64,000 nucleotides of DNA from positions 1 through 64,000 of the forward strand of contig CAZRCZ010000004.1 of assembly GCA_964598765.1 (NCBI GenBank), given 5' to 3'. The notes beneath the pieces are model-generated. The model was not told the origin of the DNA. It worked only from the letters and a program-made list of their open reading frames with translations, and searched no databases. This document shows positions 9,164 through 17,405 of the stretch, piece by piece (within the stretch, counting starts at the first letter, position 1; every line of letters begins with the position of its first letter). The translations under genes and the position numbers were made by a program. The stretch is from CAZRCZ01 sp964598765 (GTDB lineage Bacteria; Sumerlaeota; Sumerlaeia; MVZB01; JAJFLK01).

Positions 9164-9598
9164 CTACGCCGGATCATACGGCGGAACGTCATGCCCCGGT
9201 TTTCGTTCCACCAATTCGGTCAAGACTCCAAAGAAACTTTTCGGATGAAGAAAGGCCACTCTGCTTCCGGCGTAGCCGTGGCGCGGAGTTTGGTCTATCA
9301 ATCGAAATCCCTGTTCGGCGCATTGCTTCAGCTCGGCGTCAATGTTCTCCACGCGGTAGGCGACGTGATGCAATCCCTCGCCCCGCTTTTCCAAAAACGC
9401 GCTGACCGTGGATTCCGGCGCGGTCGGCTGGATCAGCTCAATCGGCGATTCTCCCGCCGCCACCATGACCGCCTCGATTTGATTGGACGGAATCAGTTCC
9501 CGTTTGCCGATGACCAAGGGACCGGTCTTGCGCAAAATTTGGATCGCGGCCTCGATGTTTCGCGTCGCGATGCCGATGTGGTCAATTTTTGTGAACAT
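9164..9598 (-). CDS. mce: Methylmalonyl-CoA epimerase (VOC family)
   Basis: 144 residues. Interconverts (S)- and (R)-methylmalonyl-CoA in propionate and succinyl-CoA metabolism. Metal-site and family motifs are KIDHIGIATRNIEAA at the N-terminus, IELIQPTAPESTVSAFLEKRGEGLHHVAYRV in two pieces across the middle, and LIDQTPRHGYAGSRVAFLHPKSFFGVLTELVE at the end. These supply the His, Gln, His and Glu positions of the vicinal-oxygen-chelate fold. The ATG at 9598 has GGAG 5 bases upstream; an upstream in-frame extension is unlikely. meaB is in the same gene run, but the mutase is not in the window. Confidence 0.9.
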   Translation of the reverse strand: MFTKIDHIGIATRNIEAAIQILRKTGPLVIGKRELIPSNQIEAVMVAAGESPIELIQPTAPESTVSAFLEKRGEGLHHVAYRVENIDAELKQCAEQGFRLIDQTPRHGYAGSRVAFLHPKSFFGVLTELVERKPGHDVPPYDPA

Positions 9599-9635
9599 CT
9601 TGACTCCATTTAACCACCGGCGGAATAAGGAATTC

Positions 9636-9716
9636 AACGCAAAGCCGCGAAGGCGAAAGGACGCAATGAAGGTGTCCGATCCTCCTTGCGCCCCTGCGTC
9701 TTCGCGTCCTTGCGTT
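9636..9716. repeat. Imperfect inverted repeat, GCGTCTTTGCGTCC family
   Basis: Left arm 9636-9666 (AACGCAAAGCCGCGAAGGCG...) and right arm 9686-9716 (TTGCGCCCCTGCGTCTTCGCG...) are imperfect inverted copies, about three quarters matching over 31 bases. The right arm resembles 11301-11329 at the equivalent place after the neighbouring paralog. Confidence 0.6.
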
Positions 9717-9717
9717 C

Positions 9718-9802
9718 TTATTTCTTCCCTTCTTCGCGTTGACGTTGCGTCGAGAGGAGCCGCACGTCGCCGGCGCTGGCCGTGCCGTTGGTCGGATCGT
9801 AG
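9718..9802 (-). repeat. 85-base block identical to 11330-11414
   Basis: The last 85 bases of paralog A, including its TAA stop, are identical base for base to the last 85 bases of paralog B. Beyond this block identity falls, though the next 200 or so bases remain similar. Confidence 0.85.
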
Positions 9803-11172
9803 ATGATTTGTCCCTGATCGTCCCGCCCGTCGGGGCCGATGGAATAGGGGAACGGCTTTTCGCCCAATGGCCGGCGATCGGACGAAAAAGGGTCCGTCGG
9901 CAGTTGCGGAAGATAATCGGGAACCAACTCGGCGAGCCGTTCCGGGGGATGCCCTTTTTCCAGCGTGAAAATTTTCCGCGCCGTCGTCAGGCGGAGAAGA
10001 TCGAATTCAGCGTGTGCGAAGCAGTCCATCTGGATCGCGCGCTCGTTGGACGGAGTTGCGATCAAGTAAAGAACCGTCTCAACAAATGCCAATTTAATCC
10101 TGCCAAACAGATTAAATCTCGAAGGCCTCGACGAACTCGTCATCCATTTCTCCTTCTTGGAATTACTTATTTTTCGCTCAAGCGAAGCCCTCTTGCGGGA
10201 GTTTGACTCAAGAGTAGGCAGAATAATTTTCTCCGAATACTCATCTTGGACTCTCGTAAGTTCCTTCAGAAGTTCCCAGCCCGAACGATTTTGGATTTCC
10301 GCCGCAATGCCAAATCTTTGATATATGCGAATTTGGCCGATGGTATCCGCAACAAAGAGAGAGGCTTCAGGATCGAGGTAGTTGGTTTCGGATGCGATCT
10401 GATTTTGAACTTGAAGCGTTTTGCGCAGGAGGGATGCGTCGTTGCAGTGATCAACAGCGTAATCCCATGCTTTGACTCCTATTCTGCGTATTGCGATACC
10501 GATCGTTTGGCAAACAAGGTCGCTGAAAGCATGGACCCTCGCGCCACGAATAAGATTTTCCGCAGTTGCCAGAGCTTCGGCATGGCGCTCTTGGGCGCTC
10601 TGACTCAAAGTCTTAACGGCCATCATCCTCGCGGCCGTTCGAAGGCAGATAAAGCCGGGTTGGCTAATTCCCACATCTTCATTCCAAAAACGTTGTCGAG
10701 TCGTCACGTCAATTCCATAGTCGGGTTGTTTCACTAGATTTTCATGCGCGGCCAAAAAAGACTCCATTATTGCAAGCTCCTTAATCGGCGGCTTGAAATT
10801 TGGATCGAGAAAAGCCGTAGACACACCCTTTTTTTCATCTCCCGCCAAAAGGTCTTCAAGGTAAGCGCCTTCTTTATTGTCATGAGTCTCACACGCCTTT
10901 TTGAATGCCTCTGCGGCGGCGACAAGCGATTCGGAATACGGCTCGACGGTCAGCGCTTCGGGAGGGAAAGTCAACTTTTGCGTGCGCCAGATCTCGAATG
11001 CCTGCGGATCAAGTTCGGCTTTTCGGAGTATCCGGTTGACGAAGACTTTTTCCAACTGCTCGACGAACGCGACCGCCGTGAGATAAACCAGCAGAATCAG
11101 GAGAACGAATCCCCCCAGCCATTTCTTCCATCGGAATTTGGAACGCGCGGGGACTTCAACCATTGCTTCCAT
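9718..11172 (-). CDS. Membrane-anchored protein, tandem paralog A
   Basis: 484 residues. A basic N-terminus precedes one membrane segment (about 19-38, FVLLILLVYLTAVAFV); the rest is probably extracytoplasmic and mainly helical. The C-terminal 75 residues carry LTTARKIFTLEKGHPPERL, LVPDYLPQLPTDPFS, PYSIGPDGRDDQG and IIYDPTNGTASAGDV. The PxDPF..PYSIGPDGxDD pattern recurs at the ends of uncharacterised proteins in planctomycete-like genomes and in pseudopilin-like tails, as far as I recall. It is paralogous to the next gene, which has the same domain order and a nearly identical C-terminus. Function is unknown. Confidence 0.75.
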   Translation of the reverse strand: MEAMVEVPARSKFRWKKWLGGFVLLILLVYLTAVAFVEQLEKVFVNRILRKAELDPQAFEIWRTQKLTFPPEALTVEPYSESLVAAAEAFKKACETHDNKEGAYLEDLLAGDEKKGVSTAFLDPNFKPPIKELAIMESFLAAHENLVKQPDYGIDVTTRQRFWNEDVGISQPGFICLRTAARMMAVKTLSQSAQERHAEALATAENLIRGARVHAFSDLVCQTIGIAIRRIGVKAWDYAVDHCNDASLLRKTLQVQNQIASETNYLDPEASLFVADTIGQIRIYQRFGIAAEIQNRSGWELLKELTRVQDEYSEKIILPTLESNSRKRASLERKISNSKKEKWMTSSSRPSRFNLFGRIKLAFVETVLYLIATPSNERAIQMDCFAHAEFDLLRLTTARKIFTLEKGHPPERLAELVPDYLPQLPTDPFSSDRRPLGEKPFPYSIGPDGRDDQGQIIYDPTNGTASAGDVRLLSTQRQREEGKK

Positions 11173-11200
11173 CCGTATTTTTCAATCATGGCCCAAGAAC

Positions 11201-11262
11201 CACTGATTGACACTAATTTTCACTTATCATGCTCTCCATTAGTGCTGATTAGTGAAAATTAG
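11201..11262. repeat. Inverted repeat, CACTAATTTTCACT family
   Basis: CTAATTTTCACTTATCA at 11213-11229 pairs with TGATTAGTGAAAATTAG at 11246-11262 with one mismatch, separated by a short loop. It lies between the two tandem paralogs, upstream of paralog A. Confidence 0.65.
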
Positions 11263-11329
11263 CGGCTAAAAAAATCAGCGGTCTGCTTCGTCCGGCAACT
11301 CCTCCTTGCGTCTCTGCGTCTTTGCGTTT

Positions 11330-11414
11330 TTATTTCTTCCCTTCTTCGCGTTGACGTTGCGTCGAGAGGAGCCGCACGTCGCCGGCGCTGGCCGTGCCGT
11401 TGGTCGGATCGTAG
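11330..11414 (-). repeat. 85-base block identical to 9718-9802
   Basis: Partner copy of the identical 3' terminal block of the tandem paralogs. A GCGTCTTTGCG-type dispersed repeat follows directly at 11301-11329. Confidence 0.85.
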
Positions 11415-12793
11415 CTGATTTCTCCCCGATCGTCCCTCCCGTCGGGGCCGATGGAATAAGGGAACGGCTTTTCGCCGAACGGCCGGTGATTGGGGGAAAA
11501 GGGGTCCGTCGGAAGTCGCGTAAGATAATCGGGAACCAACACGGCGAGCCGGTCCGGAGGATGCCCTTTTTCCAGCGTGAAAATCTTCCGTGCGGTCGTC
11601 AGGCGGAGCAGGTCGAATTGGCATCGGTGAAGGCGATCCATCTCAACCGCCCTGTCAACACCGGGCGCGCCAATCGCGTAAAGAACCGCCCATGCAAAAT
11701 CATATTTGACTCTGTCGACGAGATTGAATCGCGAAGGAATGGGCGTCGGCCTGTCGGATATTCCACCCATTTCAAGTTGCTGAAGCTTCATTTTGATCCG
11801 GTCCTTTGAAACTAGATCATCCTCAAGCGTTGGGAGAATAACCTTGCTCAGATAATCGTATTCCGCTTGGAAGACCTTGAAGGCGAGATCCTCTCCGGTC
11901 TGATTTTGGATGTCAACGGGAACCCCGAGTCTTTTGTAAGCGCGCAATAGGCCCACGTTGTCTGATATCATCGGGGGCATGTCCGGGCTGGAAAACTTCA
12001 ATTGTGGGGCGAGGAGATTTTGAGATTCCAGCGACTTGCGCAAAAGGGCTGGATCGTCGCAACGATCAACAGCATAATCCCATGCGTCAATTCCATACTT
12101 GCAGAGAGCTCCTCCGATGACGAGAGAGACCTCCGTAGAGAATGGATGAGCCTTGGAGGAACGAACAATAGCCTCCGCCGCGTCTAATGCTTCGCCGTGA
12201 TGACCTTGGCTTGTCAAAGCAATGGTCTTGAGCGTCATGATTTGCGCGGCACGCCGGAGACCCTGAATACCTTCGATCAAATCGTGGAATGGAGGATCGG
12301 TGTATTCGACACCAGCGGACGGTTTGGTGACCGCTTCAATTTCGTAGTCCTGTTGTTTAACCAATGTCTGGAAGGTGTTGAGAAAAGGCTCAACCGTCGT
12401 CAATTCTTCCAATGGGGGTTCGAAATTTGAATCCTCAAGCGCGGTGGATTCGGCATTCTTTTGCGTGCTGGTTCTGAGATAAAGATCGGCCACTTTGTCA
12501 ATTTGCGCTTGGTTGTCGTGATATACCCTTAGGAAATCACTTGCGGCTAACGTTAACTCTTTGGAAAACGGCTCGGCGATCAACGCTTCCGGAGGAAGGA
12601 CAACTTTGGCGGTGCGCCAGACCTCGAACTCCCCTTGATCAGCTTTGCCTTTCAGAAGGTGGTGGAAAACGTAAATTTCAACCCAAAGATCAACCGTGGC
12701 GACCGCGAATAGATAAAGAAACAGAATCAGCAGAGCAGATACCCCCAGCCATATCTTCCAGTGGGATTGGGAACGCGGGGAGATTTCAGTCAT
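11330..12793 (-). CDS. Membrane-anchored protein, tandem paralog B
   Basis: 487 residues with one N-terminal membrane segment (about 16-34, LGVSALLILFLYLFAVA) and a large extracytoplasmic part. It aligns with the downstream neighbour over the whole length. Shared points include KVVLPPEAL near the start, WDYAVDRCDDPALLRKSLESQN in the middle, and the C-terminal block ARKIFTLEKGHPPDRL, PTDPFSPN, PYSIGPDGRDD, YDPTNGTASAGDVRLLS. The middle is much more diverged than the C-terminus. Function is unknown. The pair lies between meaB and the epimerase gene. Confidence 0.75.
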   Translation of the reverse strand: MTEISPRSQSHWKIWLGVSALLILFLYLFAVATVDLWVEIYVFHHLLKGKADQGEFEVWRTAKVVLPPEALIAEPFSKELTLAASDFLRVYHDNQAQIDKVADLYLRTSTQKNAESTALEDSNFEPPLEELTTVEPFLNTFQTLVKQQDYEIEAVTKPSAGVEYTDPPFHDLIEGIQGLRRAAQIMTLKTIALTSQGHHGEALDAAEAIVRSSKAHPFSTEVSLVIGGALCKYGIDAWDYAVDRCDDPALLRKSLESQNLLAPQLKFSSPDMPPMISDNVGLLRAYKRLGVPVDIQNQTGEDLAFKVFQAEYDYLSKVILPTLEDDLVSKDRIKMKLQQLEMGGISDRPTPIPSRFNLVDRVKYDFAWAVLYAIGAPGVDRAVEMDRLHRCQFDLLRLTTARKIFTLEKGHPPDRLAVLVPDYLTRLPTDPFSPNHRPFGEKPFPYSIGPDGRDDRGEISYDPTNGTASAGDVRLLSTQRQREEGKK

Positions 12794-12832
12794 GGGATAA
12801 CAAATCCATCCGGGACAATTGATCGCCTCGAT

Positions 12833-12919
12833 TTTTCACCACCAAGGCACGAAGACACCAAGGCGTCCACAGAAAGGTTCTTTCTTCTTCTTGGTGCCTT
12901 CGTGCCTTGGTGGTGAAAA
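12833..12919. repeat. Long hairpin, CCAAGGCACGAAGACACCAAG family
   Basis: Arms 12833-12862 and 12890-12919 are 30 bases each and complementary with a single mismatch, around a 27-base loop. The right arm ends 3 bases before the meaB stop codon. Either strand could fold it in RNA; there is no T-run typical of an intrinsic terminator. Confidence 0.85.
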
Positions 12920-12922
12920 CAC

Positions 12923-13924
12923 TCAACGCTCAACTTCTTCCATCAACCGCCGCAACGTTTGAAACGGTCCGATTTTTTTCTCCGCGTGGAGTTGACGCGC
13001 GATTTTTTCCGCGTCCCCCCAGCGCGCCGCGCCGCGACGACCGTAAAGCCCGAGCAACGATTGCCAAATCCAGCCGGCCGCCTGACGCTCGCGTTGGGGA
13101 CGAAGAAAATTTTTTTCCGCCAGCCATGCGCGATGGGCGTCGGCTGACTTGAGCATTTCGTCGAGACCCGATCCGGCCAGAGAGCTAACCGTCAGTGCGC
13201 TGACGGCCAACGCGCGCGGTTCCCACGTTTGGCCTTCCTCGGCGATTCCGCCCAGCGCGGATTTCACCTCCAGCAACGCCTTGCGGGCTGGCTCGCCCAG
13301 ATCCGATTTGTTCACGACAAACAAATGCGGCTGCTCCATGATCCCCGCTTTGAGAAATTGGAGCAGGTCGCCCGAGGCGGGTTGAATCACGAGCGCCATG
13401 GTGTCCGTCAAATCGGCGATTTCCGATTCGGATTGACCGACGCCGACGGTTTCGACCAGCACGACGTCGAACGCCGCGCGAAGCGCGATCGTTCCGGCGT
13501 AGGTCCGATCCGAAACGCCGCCGTAATCGCCGCGATTGGCCATCGAGCGGACGAAGACTCCCGCGTCGCCCGCGTCGTATTCGAGGCGGATGCGGTCGCC
13601 GAGGATCGCGCCCCGACTGACTTTGCTCGAAGGATCAACCGCGATGACGCCGACGGTTTTTCCGGCGCGCCGCAAACTTTGGATCATGCGCGAAACGAGC
13701 GAGCTTTTTCCCGCGCCGGGAGGACCCGTGACGCCGATGACGTGGCTCCGGTCCAACGAACCGCGATATAACTCGTCCAATGCCGCCGTCGCGGTGTTGG
13801 TCTTCTCAATTCGCCGATCTTCAAGAAGATTGAAGATGCGCGAGACCGATTTTTTGTCCGCCGAGACAACGGAAGATACAATCTCCTCGACCTCTCCAAG
13901 CACGGGTTTATCGCGTTTTGTCAT
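12923..13924 (-). CDS. meaB: Methylmalonyl-CoA mutase-associated GTPase MeaB
   Basis: 333-residue G3E-family P-loop GTPase that protects and reloads B12-dependent methylmalonyl-CoA mutase. Motifs are Walker A GPPGAGKSSLVSRM, AVDPSSKVSRGAILGDRIR, the switch/Mg region FVRSMANRGDYGG, VLVETVGVGQSE, and the guanine motif NKSD. The C-terminus has the family's dimerisation arm. The ATG at 13924 is preferred because an upstream in-frame ATG at 13954 would translate through a tandem 9-base repeat. The epimerase gene is in the same strand run, supporting a propionyl-CoA pathway, but the mutase genes are elsewhere. Confidence 0.92.
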   Translation of the reverse strand: MTKRDKPVLGEVEEIVSSVVSADKKSVSRIFNLLEDRRIEKTNTATAALDELYRGSLDRSHVIGVTGPPGAGKSSLVSRMIQSLRRAGKTVGVIAVDPSSKVSRGAILGDRIRLEYDAGDAGVFVRSMANRGDYGGVSDRTYAGTIALRAAFDVVLVETVGVGQSESEIADLTDTMALVIQPASGDLLQFLKAGIMEQPHLFVVNKSDLGEPARKALLEVKSALGGIAEEGQTWEPRALAVSALTVSSLAGSGLDEMLKSADAHRAWLAEKNFLRPQRERQAAGWIWQSLLGLYGRRGAARWGDAEKIARQLHAEKKIGPFQTLRRLMEEVER

Positions 13925-13945
13925 GGGTGGGTTGAGTCCGTGTGG

Positions 13946-13981
13946 GTGGACCATGTGGACGCGGTGGACAGGGTGGACGAA
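13946..13981. repeat. Tandem 9-base repeat, GTGGACnnn x 4
   Basis: GTGGAC recurs at 13946, 13955, 13964 and 13973 with exact 9-base spacing and variable trinucleotides between. It sits just upstream of the preferred meaB start. Confidence 0.75.
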
Positions 13982-14011
13982 GAATACAATTTCTTAAGAA
14001 GTGTCGCTTCC

Positions 14012-14764
14012 TTATGAACGCCCGAAACCGCCGCTGACGCTGATCGCCTGACCGGTGATCCATCCGGCTTGATCGGACGCCAGAAAGGTGATCGCCGCCG
14101 CGATGTCCTGCGGTTCGCCGAGCCGCCCCAAGGGATAGAACTTGGACGATTTTTCGATCTGCTCCGGCGTGTAATCCGCCGTCATCGGCGTTTTGGTGAC
14201 GCCCGGGCAGACGGCGTTGACGCGGACATTGAACCGTCCCATCTCGACGGAGAAAGCCTTGGTGAACCCAATGACCGCTCCTTTGCTGGCCGAATAGACG
14301 ACCATCCGTTTTTCCCCCACCTTGCCCGCCTCGGAGGCGATGTTGATGATCGAGCCTTTTTTCTTGGCGAGCATGATCGGCGCGACGGCGCGATTGGCGT
14401 TGAGTATGCCAAGGATGTTCACGTCGAGGATGGGTTCCCATTCGTCCGGTTTGGTGTCGAGGAAGAATTTGGGATCGCCCGCAATCCCCGCCGCCGCGAC
14501 CAAAATGTCAATGTCGCCGAATTTCTGGACGGCCAGATCGGCCATCTTTTGGCAGGCAGAAAAATCGCGCGCGTCAATTTGGATTCCCTCGGCCTGACCG
14601 CCCAGATCCCTCAATTCCTTCACGACCTTTTGAACATTCGCGCCGTTTTGATCGGCGATGACGACCTTCGCGCCGTCCTTGACGAAATAGCGCGCGGTTT
14701 CGCGCCCCAAACCCGACGCCCCGCCGGTGATGATCGCCACCCGGTCCTTGAGTCCCAAATCCAT
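14012..14764 (-). CDS. Short-chain dehydrogenase/reductase (FabG-like)
   Basis: 250-residue NAD(P)-dependent oxidoreductase of the classical SDR family. The cofactor motif is TGGASGLG, followed by NNAG-equivalent AAAGIAG, catalytic Ser in NIASEAGKVG, Tyr-Lys in YSASKGAVIG, and VNAVCPGVTKTPM. It ends ITGQAISVSGGFGRS. Acidic Asp after the second strand (VVIADQNG) suggests NAD(H) preference. GAGG lies 8 bases before the ATG at 14764. It could reduce 3-oxoacyl groups or oxidise a sugar or alcohol; the substrate is not readable. It is the first gene of the minus-strand run that continues to meaB. Confidence 0.88.
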   Translation of the reverse strand: MDLGLKDRVAIITGGASGLGRETARYFVKDGAKVVIADQNGANVQKVVKELRDLGGQAEGIQIDARDFSACQKMADLAVQKFGDIDILVAAAGIAGDPKFFLDTKPDEWEPILDVNILGILNANRAVAPIMLAKKKGSIINIASEAGKVGEKRMVVYSASKGAVIGFTKAFSVEMGRFNVRVNAVCPGVTKTPMTADYTPEQIEKSSKFYPLGRLGEPQDIAAAITFLASDQAGWITGQAISVSGGFGRS

Positions 14765-14987
14765 GTGTTGCCTCGTTTCTTCTCCGGAATTTTTGGTCTT
14801 ATACCATGCCGCAAACCGAATCGCATGGGTTTAATGGGCATCCATCTTGCCTAAGGTTTCCGCGGAGACCCCCGCTCCGATGGTTCGAGAGCGGCGGGGC
14901 GCGGAAAGAATTGTCTTTACCGCGGTTCTGCGGCAAAGATAACGCGGATTCGCGTCTTGCATCCGGCGAAAGGAATGAAACGTCAAC

Positions 14988-16820
14988 GTGGCTCAGACGT
15001 ATTGCGGCATCCTGATCGGAAATGAGGAACTTCGGGCGATCGAATTGAAGTCGCATCGGGGCGTTCTCTCCATTGCCGGAGCGGCCACCCACGATTTGAC
15101 CGGCGAGGAGCGGACCGCCCCCGGAGCGTCGCTCCGCGCCATGCTCAAGCGGATGAAACCGCCCCCGGACAGCGCGGCTCTCTGTCTGCCCAAGGAACAG
15201 GCGACGCTCCAACTCGTCACGCTTCCCTCCCGCGATCCGAAAGAGTTGAAGGAAATGGCGAGGTTCGAGGCCGAGCGGCACATTCCGTTCAACGCCGAAC
15301 GGCACGGCGTCGGATTTCAGGTTTTGCGCGAGGCGGGAACCGGAGGCTCCGAAACGCTTTTGGTCGCCGCCGATGGTCCCTTTATTGATAGGGCGCTGAG
15401 CGCGGCGTCCGAAGCGGGCGTCCAGCCCGAAGGACTCAACGTCTCCTCGGCTTGCCTGATGAACGCGCTTCTCCACGCCCAGCCCGATCTGGTTGGAAAT
15501 CAAACGGTTGCCATCGTGTCGGTCGGACTCGGCTCTTTGGATTTGGTATTTGTTTCGCAGGGGAGGATCGTTTTCTCGCGGAGCGCGCCGATCGGCCTGC
15601 GCGCGCTGATTCAGGATTGGCACGCCTCCCAAGGCGGAGGGAGCGTGATGCTGGACGCGGCGCGGATCGCCGCCGCAAGCAAGATGATTGACATGATGGA
15701 CCTCGATCAAAACTACGGCGAGCCGCCCCGAGCTGGAGCGCAAGCTTCCTCCAAGCCCGCGGATTCGGCGCGCGCGTGGGCGGGAAAGCTGATTCAGGAA
15801 TTGCGACGGAGCTACGATTTCGCGCGGCGCGAGATGAATTGCCCGGCGCTCGAAACGCTCGTTCTGGCGGGAGAAGGTTCCATCCTCCGTAATCTCGGAC
15901 AATACCTCTATGTCAATCTCAACGCGCCGGTCATGACGCTGAATCCGGTCGGGACGGTCGGCGGGGAGGAAATCAGGCAACTTCCCTTTGGAGGATTGGA
16001 ATTGACCGTTCCCTTCGGCGCGGCGATTCAGAATTTGACCGAAGGGGCGGTTCGCCCCGATTTGATCCCCGCCGACTACTATCAACGCCTTGAGCGGCGA
16101 ATGCTCGCCCGTCGCGGTGCGATCACCGGAGTCCTCGCGCTTTTGTTGATCGGATTGGGAACGGGAGCGGGCATCAAACATCGGTTGCAGGAAAATCGGC
16201 TGACCAAGGCCTATGACGAAACGAACGAGATTCTCCGCCCCCACGTCTCGAAGTTGAAGGATCAAGAAGCCAAGCTCAACATTCTTGAAGGCTTCCTTGA
16301 CGATCCAAGCAACGCGCTTGCGGTGCTCAGGCGCATCAGCGATTACAAAGCCGCGCCGGAGCGCGTCTCCGTCAAATCCGTCGCCTACACCAAAGGGGAT
16401 CAGACCGTCATCGAGGGACATGCGAGGGAAATCGTGGACGTGAATAATTTCGCCGAGGACCTCCGCGCCTCCAAGCTTTTTGACGACGTGAAAATCGTGG
16501 AACAGAAATTGTTCGCCGCGCTTTCCCAACGTCCGCAGGTTTATGTTTTCCGAATCCAATGCGCGCTTCCCAAGTATAAAGCCAAGCCGAAAGCCCGCCG
16601 AACCACGGGCAAGGAAAATCATCCGCTTTCTCCCGGCATCGGTTCGCGCGAGACGGAGGCGGGAGGAGGTTTGCCCGAAGCCGTCGTTCCGCTCGGCGGT
16701 CTTCCGGCGGAGACGGAAACGACCGAGGACGCGCAGGTCCTGCCGTTGCCGGAAACCCCGACAGCAACTCGACCCGCAACACAACCCGCCGCGCCGCCGG
16801 CGATGGAGGGGAATCCATGA
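14988..16820 (+). CDS. PilM/PilN-type fusion (GspL-like) pilus or secretion assembly protein
   Basis: 610 residues. Residues 1-350 look like the actin-fold cytoplasmic domain of PilM/GspL: AIELKSHRG, LQLVTLPSRDPKELKEMARFEAERHIPF split across the inner-membrane platform contact region, VAIVSVGLGSLDLVF and LVLAGEGSILRNLGQYL. The segment VRPDLIPADYYQRLERR then leads into a membrane helix (about 376-394), a periplasmic coiled coil and a ferredoxin-like region resembling PilN. The last 90 residues are Pro/Thr/Glu-rich. In most type IV pilus systems PilM and PilN are separate; here they form one chain as in GspL. Start GTG at 14988. The next gene overlaps by ATGA. Confidence 0.75.
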   Translation: MAQTYCGILIGNEELRAIELKSHRGVLSIAGAATHDLTGEERTAPGASLRAMLKRMKPPPDSAALCLPKEQATLQLVTLPSRDPKELKEMARFEAERHIPFNAERHGVGFQVLREAGTGGSETLLVAADGPFIDRALSAASEAGVQPEGLNVSSACLMNALLHAQPDLVGNQTVAIVSVGLGSLDLVFVSQGRIVFSRSAPIGLRALIQDWHASQGGGSVMLDAARIAAASKMIDMMDLDQNYGEPPRAGAQASSKPADSARAWAGKLIQELRRSYDFARREMNCPALETLVLAGEGSILRNLGQYLYVNLNAPVMTLNPVGTVGGEEIRQLPFGGLELTVPFGAAIQNLTEGAVRPDLIPADYYQRLERRMLARRGAITGVLALLLIGLGTGAGIKHRLQENRLTKAYDETNEILRPHVSKLKDQEAKLNILEGFLDDPSNALAVLRRISDYKAAPERVSVKSVAYTKGDQTVIEGHAREIVDVNNFAEDLRASKLFDDVKIVEQKLFAALSQRPQVYVFRIQCALPKYKAKPKARRTTGKENHPLSPGIGSRETEAGGGLPEAVVPLGGLPAETETTEDAQVLPLPETPTATRPATQPAAPPAMEGNP

Positions 16821-17380
16821 GTCGTCGCGAGCGCATCATTCTCGGTATCACCATTGCCGTCGCGGTTGTGGGCGCTCTCTTTTTCGTCCATGACAAATTC
16901 GCCAAATCGGACGAGGGTTCCGAAGGGGGCGTCGCCAATGCCCAACGGACCTTCGAGGATTCTTTCCGCAAACTTCAGGACGGACCCGCGATCCGTCAAG
17001 CTTATGAGGTTGTCAACACCCAGCTTCCGGAGCGGCTTCCGAACCGGACGCCGGAAGCCACGTTCAGCGACGAAGTCACGCGCCTGCTCAAGGAGCGGGG
17101 TTGGCCGACGCCGACGGTCAAACCCGCGCGTCCGTCGCCGATTCCCGACGTGGATGATTATTACTACATTGATCTCGAAGTGTCGGTCGCCGGACGGCTG
17201 GCCGAAATCATCAACCTGATGATCGAGTTCAAAAACACCGGTCTGCTCATCAAGGCGTTCGACGTGGACAAACGGAGCATGGATCGGGACGAGGTCATGC
17301 TGAACGTCACGGTCGCGCGTCTGGCGAAAATGGACGAAGAGAAAAGAAAAAAACTTTCCTCGCAACGCCGCGGGGGTTGA
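16817..17380 (+). CDS. PilO/GspM-like inner membrane protein
   Basis: 187 residues with a basic N-terminus, one membrane helix (about 8-25, ILGITIAVAVVGALFFV) and a periplasmic domain. The final part (VDDYYYIDLEVSVAGRLAEIINLMIEF, then LLIKAFDVDKRSMDRDEVMLNVTVARL) resembles the ferredoxin-like ending of PilO/GspM. The start codon overlaps the stop of the PilM/N-type gene by four bases (ATGA), indicating translational coupling and a heterodimer role. No other pilus genes follow. Assignment rests on layout and neighbour more than on sequence. Confidence 0.6.
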   Translation: MSRRERIILGITIAVAVVGALFFVHDKFAKSDEGSEGGVANAQRTFEDSFRKLQDGPAIRQAYEVVNTQLPERLPNRTPEATFSDEVTRLLKERGWPTPTVKPARPSPIPDVDDYYYIDLEVSVAGRLAEIINLMIEFKNTGLLIKAFDVDKRSMDRDEVMLNVTVARLAKMDEEKRKKLSSQRRGG

Positions 17381-17405
17381 GAAAACTTTTGTTGAGAGGG
17401 ATCTC

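Noticed and set aside
14799..16784. A 661-residue minus-strand frame opposite the PilM/N-type gene
   Set aside because: It is arginine-rich, has no domain, and is the mirror of a well-supported gene; long antisense frames are common in high-GC sequence.
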